10,633 nt of DNA. Source: Candidatus Gastranaerophilales bacterium (GTDB lineage Bacteria > Cyanobacteriota > Vampirovibrionia > Gastranaerophilales > Gastranaerophilaceae). Location: the NCBI GenBank assembly GCA_947624665.1, contig CANQLK010000052.1:1-10633 (forward strand), read 5' to 3'. The notes beneath the pieces were generated by a model, which was not told where the DNA came from, ran no database searches, and was given only the letters and a program-made list of their open reading frames with translations. The number at the start of each line of letters is the position of its first letter. Position 1 is the first letter of the stretch. This document shows positions 7,575 through 10,633 of the stretch, in pieces. The translations under genes were made by a program, and so were the position numbers.

Positions 7575-7620
7575 ATAAACGGAAGAATAAACCGATACTT
7601 TAACGATATCATCCGTTTAT
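7575..7620 (-). promoter_or_regulatory. Three-copy ATAAAC(G/C)GA repeat in the leader of the 56-aa gene (operator or RNA switch candidate)
   Basis: On the plus strand ATAAACGGA (7575-7583) is followed by ATAAACCGA (7587-7595), start-to-start 12 bp, and by the inverted copy TCCGTTTAT (7612-7620). The outer pair is a perfect 9-bp inverted repeat. In a minus-strand transcript the 5' arm could pair either with the perfect distal copy or, with one mismatch, with the middle copy, giving two mutually exclusive hairpins upstream of the Shine-Dalgarno. Alternatively, the repeats are protein-binding half-sites at the transcription start. Confidence 0.45.
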
Positions 7621-7621
7621 A

Positions 7622-7650
7622 TTAATAATTAATCATATAGTTTTGTACAA
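7622..7650 (-). promoter_or_regulatory. Candidate promoter for the 56-aa gene
   Basis: On the minus strand there is TTGTAC (complement of 7645-7650), a 17-bp spacer and TATTAA (complement of 7622-7627). Transcription would begin near 7615, inside the first arm of the leader repeat, giving a leader of about 60 nt. The assignment rests on hexamer matching and ideal spacing only. Confidence 0.4.
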
Positions 7651-7705
7651 ATGTCTAATTTATAAACAAAAACATAAATGTTAAATCATAGTCATAAACA
7701 TAAGC

Positions 7706-7710
7706 GAGGA
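7706..7710 (+). promoter_or_regulatory. Shine-Dalgarno setting the radical SAM start
   Basis: GAGGA lies six bases before the ATG at 7717-7719. The in-frame ATG at 7678 has no ribosome site and would add a His/Lys-rich stretch (HSHKHKRG) that does not look like the family. A TATAAA at 7661-7666 could be a -10 for this gene, but no good -35 goes with it. Confidence 0.7.
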
Positions 7711-7716
7711 TTGACT

Positions 7717-8571
7717 ATGAATAAAACAATTATTAAAGCACCTGCCGTAACAATGGAAAAAATGAGTTCACTTTTTATCGAAATGACCGCACAAAATTGC
7801 AACTTAAGATGCAAGCACTGCTACATAAAATTTAACGATAAAAAAATAAAAGACTTTATCCCAATAGACTTAATAAAACAAAGCCTTAACGCAATTAACA
7901 GAGAAGAAACGGAATATATTCATTTAACCGGCGCCGAGCCTATGATGCACCCTGATTTCAATAATATTTTAAGACTTTGTCTTAAATATTCAAATGTAAT
8001 AATTCATACAAATGCACTTAATATAAACGACAAAAAAGCAAGATTTCTTAAAAAGGTAGAAGAAGAAAACGATTTGGAACACGAAATCATATTTATGATA
8101 AGTATTGATCACTATATTGAAAAGGAAAATGACGAAATCAGAGGGAGAGGCTCTTTCAGAAAAGCGATACACGCAATACAAAGTCTTGTAAAGTACGATT
8201 TTAACCCGATATTATCGATTGTTAATCACTATAACATTCCCGAATACGAACTGAAAAATAATTTTAAAGAACTTTGTAATTCCATTAATTTTGAAACAAG
8301 CGATATTAATTTTAAAATTATCCCGTTAATGAGCGAAGATAAAGAGATTGAAATAAAAGAAGGAACGGATATCAGCAGAATAAATACCGAATGCAGATTC
8401 AGCAGAACATTAACCGTAAACGGCGTGTTTACCTGTCCGATACTTTGCAGCGATAACAGAGGAAAATCCGGCAGTGATTTTAATAATTTTTCAACAAAGA
8501 GTTATCTTGAAACACCATACTGTACGCAGTGTTTAAGCAATTCACACTCATTATTCATGCTTGATTTGTAA
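7717..8571 (+). CDS. Radical SAM enzyme with a C-terminal SPASM-like cysteine cluster
   Basis: This 284-residue protein is probably cytoplasmic. CNLRCKHC (28-35) is the CxxxCxxC motif (C28, C32, C35) that binds the [4Fe-4S] cluster used to cleave S-adenosylmethionine. TGAEPMMHPDF (71-81) matches the SAM-contacting GGEP motif with alanine in place of the second glycine. The C-terminal part has C226, C240, C244, C269 and C272 (C-x13-C-x3-C ... C-x2-C), resembling a twitch/SPASM-type region that could hold an auxiliary Fe-S cluster. SPASM enzymes often modify peptides or proteins, but the substrate here is not shown. The start at 7717 is chosen for its GAGGA site. The gene stands alone on its strand, divergent from the 56-aa gene and followed after 91 bp by a coiled-coil gene with its own ribosome site. 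Confidence 0.85.
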   Translation: MNKTIIKAPAVTMEKMSSLFIEMTAQNCNLRCKHCYIKFNDKKIKDFIPIDLIKQSLNAINREETEYIHLTGAEPMMHPDFNNILRLCLKYSNVIIHTNALNINDKKARFLKKVEEENDLEHEIIFMISIDHYIEKENDEIRGRGSFRKAIHAIQSLVKYDFNPILSIVNHYNIPEYELKNNFKELCNSINFETSDINFKIIPLMSEDKEIEIKEGTDISRINTECRFSRTLTVNGVFTCPILCSDNRGKSGSDFNNFSTKSYLETPYCTQCLSNSHSLFMLDL

Positions 8572-8662
8572 CAAATTGTTAAGAAAAAAGTGTAAATAAG
8601 GCATGTTTGAATCGGAAAAATTTTTCATGTAAGTAAGAGGAATTTAACCGGGGAGAAAAGAG
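8572..8662 (+). promoter_or_regulatory. Leader/promoter region of the coiled-coil gene, with a 12-bp palindrome
   Basis: This gap has no terminator-like hairpin for the radical SAM gene. It contains the perfect palindrome GAAAAATTTTTC at 8615-8626. TTGAAT (8607-8612) followed 17 bp later by TAAGTA (8630-8635) is a weak promoter candidate. GGGGAG (8650-8655) sits seven bases before the ATG at 8663 and is a strong ribosome site. Read-through from the radical SAM gene is possible. Confidence 0.35.
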
Positions 8663-9106
8663 ATGGGTTACGCATTATTTGCACAAAGAAAAGTTGCACT
8701 TGATATGCAGCTAAACATGGCTCAACTTGAGCAGACAATGGCTTCGAACGCACAATATATGTTAGCGACGAAGACAAGCAGTTTAAACCAACGTTTAGCA
8801 AGCCAACAGGCATCGCAGTCAGGACAATTGGCAGAACTTTATGAACAACTTGCCGGTGAAACAAATTCAGAAGAAAGAGCGGCAACGAACACACAAATAG
8901 AAGCTCTACAATTAAGATTTGATAATGAAAATGACAGAATTAACAGACAAATATATCAAACATCGGTCGCAGAAAATGCGATAGAAATGACGGTAAAACG
9001 ATTAGATACGATGGTAACAGCTCTTCAAAAGCAACTGGAAGCAGTCGAACAGGCAGAAGGAAAAGCCATCGACAGGGCAACTCCAAAATTTGCAGGTCTC
9101 GGTTAA
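8663..9106 (+). CDS. 147-aa Gln/Ala-rich coiled-coil protein of unknown function
   Basis: This 147-residue protein is almost wholly helical in character, with long Gln/Ala/Leu/Glu heptad-like stretches (about 14-75 and 77-135). There are no cysteines, no membrane segment and no signal peptide. It opens with MGYALFAQRK and ends in a short non-helical tail, DRATPKFAGLG (137-147). Such all-helical proteins commonly form homo-oligomers or filament or secretion-type assemblies, but no specific role can be read. I have an impression that similar proteins occur in gut Gastranaerophilales genomes, which I cannot verify here. The strong GGGGAG ribosome site and an immediately following intrinsic terminator suggest a well-expressed gene that ends its own transcript. 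Codon use includes more GC-ending codons than in the glycosyltransferases, consistent with higher expression. Confidence 0.8.
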   Translation: MGYALFAQRKVALDMQLNMAQLEQTMASNAQYMLATKTSSLNQRLASQQASQSGQLAELYEQLAGETNSEERAATNTQIEALQLRFDNENDRINRQIYQTSVAENAIEMTVKRLDTMVTALQKQLEAVEQAEGKAIDRATPKFAGLG

Positions 9107-9125
9107 ACATAAACAAAAAAATTAC

Positions 9126-9155
9126 AAAGAGGAAACAAAAGTTTCCTCTTTTTTT
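9126..9155 (+). terminator. Strong intrinsic (rho-independent) terminator
   Basis: A perfect stem AGAGGAAAC (9128-9136) and GTTTCCTCT (9141-9149) with an AAAA loop is followed by a run of seven Ts ending at 9155. Two further A-T pairs can extend the stem at its base. It lies 20 bases after the coiled-coil gene and separates it from the BamA gene. Confidence 0.92.
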
Positions 9156-9184
9156 ATATTGTCGTAACTAAAAAAAAATATATA

Positions 9185-9193
9185 TGATATAAT
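9185..9193 (+). promoter_or_regulatory. Extended -10 promoter for bamA
   Basis: TGATATAAT combines the extended TGn element with a perfect TATAAT (9188-9193). No clear -35 lies 17 bp upstream, which an extended -10 can tolerate. Transcription would start near 9200, giving a leader of about 20 nt that contains the GGAATAGG ribosome site. It sits directly downstream of the terminator, so this gene appears to be independently transcribed. Confidence 0.6.
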
Positions 9194-9221
9194 TTTACAA
9201 GAAGTATTTGTGGAATAGGTA

Positions 9222-10633
9222 ATGCAAATAAAATACAGACAATTATATACGACTTTGATATCGTTTGGAATAATTTTGGGACAATTTGCTTGTTGTTCAT
9301 ATTCGGCGCAGGACAGTATAAATTCCGTCATCTCGGATTCTTCTAAAATTACAAAGATTGAATTTGAAGGCAATCATCTTATAAAATCGGAAGATATATT
9401 GAACTCGATGGACGTAAAAGTAGGTGATACCTATAGCAAAGACCAAGTGCAAGAAGGTCTTAAGTCTATATATAATACAGGGTATTTTTCGGAAAAAATG
9501 AAAGCAATTCCTATACCTTCAGATGAAGATTCGCTTACTTTAAGAATATATTTGGAAGAAAATATTCCGATTACGGGGTTCGTTCTTAAGGGAAACACTG
9601 TTGTATCTTCGGGCGAAATACTAAAGATATTAAGTCCGCTTGAAGGTCAGCCTCAAAATATAAAAACATTAAATGAAGCAATAGCAAATATAGAAGATTT
9701 ATATGCATCAAAAGGATATGTTCTGGCAAGAGTTTCAAATTTTCAAGATGACCCTGACGGCTGCGTCAGCATTGATTTAACGGAAGGAATAATAAATTCC
9801 ATTGCTTTTGAAGGTAATAAGAAAACAAAAGATTTCGTTATTGAAAGAAATATTCTTTCAACACCCGGAAGCGTTTACAATGAAGATACTCTAAAAGCTG
9901 ATTTGGTAAGATTATATTCCACTCAAGCATTTAAAGACGTAAACAGAAAAATTGAAAGAAACGACGAAAATCCTGATACTTATGACGTAACAATTGTATT
10001 AGAAGAACAAAGAACCGGAACAATATCACTCGGAGGCGGACTTGATACTGCAACTGGTTTATTCGGGCAAGCAGGATTTGTGGAAAATAACTTTATGGGT
10101 AACGGTCAAAGAGTCGGAATTAACTTTATGGCAGGTACCGGTGTTATTATGTCAGACAGCTCAACATTAGACCACGCAAATTTACAAGCAGAAGTCAGCT
10201 TCTTCGAACCCAGACTCAAAGGTACGGATAATTCACTGTTAGTGAAAGCTTTCGGGCGTGATTTCGGAAGTTATCAGGTACCATTGGCAATAGAAAAAAG
10301 ATACGGAGCGGATATCGTACTTTCAAGACCGTTCAAGACTTATAAAAACTTGGTAGGTTCACTTAAATTCGGCGGCGAATACATAAAAGTTAAAGAAGGT
10401 GACGGAAGCAAGATTGCAAGTATATATAATCAGCACAATATACCCATATCTAAACGTTCCGAACAGTTACAAGGCGGTACTTATTTTACAATAGGCCCAA
10501 GCTTAATATATGATACAAGAGATAATTCTCTTAACCCGAGGAGCGGTGTTTTAGCAACATTAAGACTTAATGAAAATGTTAACATAACAGATTTTGATTA
10601 CACCCACGCAACACTTGCCGCAGGCATAAAAAA
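9222..10633 (+). CDS. bamA: Outer-membrane assembly protein BamA/Omp85, partial (3' end beyond the window)
   Basis: This is the central outer-membrane subunit that folds beta-barrel proteins into the outer membrane. The window holds 470 codons without a stop; the gene continues to the right. Residues 1-29 look like a signal peptide (hydrophobic core LISFGIILG, probable cleavage after SYSA). Three POTRA domains follow, each with the strand-and-GN signature: about 43-114 (IEFEGNHLI), 115-188 (FVLKGNTVV) and 190-263 (IAFEGNKKT). The barrel begins near 264 with GTISLGGGLD and includes the conserved DTRDNSLNPRSG (431-442). The VRGY-type loop motif would lie past the edge. Three POTRAs match the cyanobacterial Omp85 layout rather than the five of proteobacteria. 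The ATG at 9222 has GGA seven bases upstream. Another Omp85 family member remains possible. Confidence 0.92.
   Translation, partial: MQIKYRQLYTTLISFGIILGQFACCSYSAQDSINSVISDSSKITKIEFEGNHLIKSEDILNSMDVKVGDTYSKDQVQEGLKSIYNTGYFSEKMKAIPIPSDEDSLTLRIYLEENIPITGFVLKGNTVVSSGEILKILSPLEGQPQNIKTLNEAIANIEDLYASKGYVLARVSNFQDDPDGCVSIDLTEGIINSIAFEGNKKTKDFVIERNILSTPGSVYNEDTLKADLVRLYSTQAFKDVNRKIERNDENPDTYDVTIVLEEQRTGTISLGGGLDTATGLFGQAGFVENNFMGNGQRVGINFMAGTGVIMSDSSTLDHANLQAEVSFFEPRLKGTDNSLLVKAFGRDFGSYQVPLAIEKRYGADIVLSRPFKTYKNLVGSLKFGGEYIKVKEGDGSKIASIYNQHNIPISKRSEQLQGGTYFTIGPSLIYDTRDNSLNPRSGVLATLRLNENVNITDFDYTHATLAAGIK

Noticed and set aside
7556..7612. Longer start of the small minus-strand gene at 7612
   Set aside because: The extra 19 codons run through a perfect GGAGGT and the inverted-repeat leader; the internal ATG at 7555 has ideal spacing.
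7678..7716. Upstream ATG for the radical SAM gene
   Set aside because: No ribosome site precedes it and it adds a basic His/Lys stretch; GAGGA with correct spacing supports the ATG at 7717.
8625..8894. Minus-strand open frame antisense to the coiled-coil gene
   Set aside because: It is a shadow of a strongly coding plus-strand frame with a clear ribosome site and terminator.
9241..9310. BamA N-terminus as a lipoprotein signal because of the CC at residues 24-25
   Set aside because: QFAC is a poor lipobox, and SYSA just after it is a better signal peptidase I site; Omp85 proteins are not lipoproteins.
9122..9373. Minus-strand open frame over the terminator and bamA start
   Set aside because: It spans an intrinsic terminator, a promoter and the BamA signal peptide, and has no ribosome site or motif.
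1..10633. CRISPR array, tRNA/rRNA, insertion sequence or prophage
   Set aside because: No regularly spaced direct repeats, cloverleaf, rRNA-like segment, transposase, integrase or terminal inverted repeats were seen on either strand.

Overview
The window looks like chromosomal DNA from an AT-rich, Gram-negative-type bacterium. It carries an alanine racemase for peptidoglycan and an outer-membrane Omp85/BamA assembly protein with three visible POTRA domains. Three POTRAs is the usual count in cyanobacterial Omp85 proteins, whereas proteobacterial BamA has five. Together with the low GC and the style of the proteins, this suggests a non-photosynthetic cyanobacterial relative of the gut Gastranaerophilales/Melainabacteria type. 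That assignment is inference; no rRNA or other marker gene is present.

Layout. Positions 1-148 hold a GC-rich, internally repetitive tract (about 60% GC over the first 80 bases) of uncertain nature. The minus-strand gene 149-1285 is alanine racemase. It is divergent, across 47 bp, from a compact plus-strand gene series (1333-7388). The series consists of three tandem multi-membrane GT-C type glycosyltransferases (604, 514 and 513 aa), a 106-aa four-cysteine zinc-ribbon protein and a 261-aa metzincin-type metalloprotease. The spacings are 21 bp, 25 bp, a 4-bp ATGA overlap and 5 bp, so these five genes probably form one operon.

The operon ends convergently, with a 4-bp overlap, against a 56-aa minus-strand protein (7385-7555). 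That small gene has a consensus Shine-Dalgarno and a repeat-rich leader. It is divergent from a radical SAM enzyme (7717-8571) with a C-terminal cysteine cluster. Next come a 147-aa Gln/Ala-rich coiled-coil protein (8663-9106), a strong intrinsic terminator (9126-9155), an extended -10 promoter, and the first 470 codons of a BamA/Omp85 gene (9222 to the window edge).

How the genes fit together. Much of the window concerns the cell envelope: the D-alanine supply, lipid-linked-sugar glycosyltransferases with an extracytoplasmic C-terminal domain, and outer-membrane protein assembly. The zinc-ribbon/metalloprotease pair and the radical SAM/small-protein pair have no obvious function from sequence and are the least explained parts. 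No tRNA, rRNA, CRISPR array, transposase or phage structural gene is visible.
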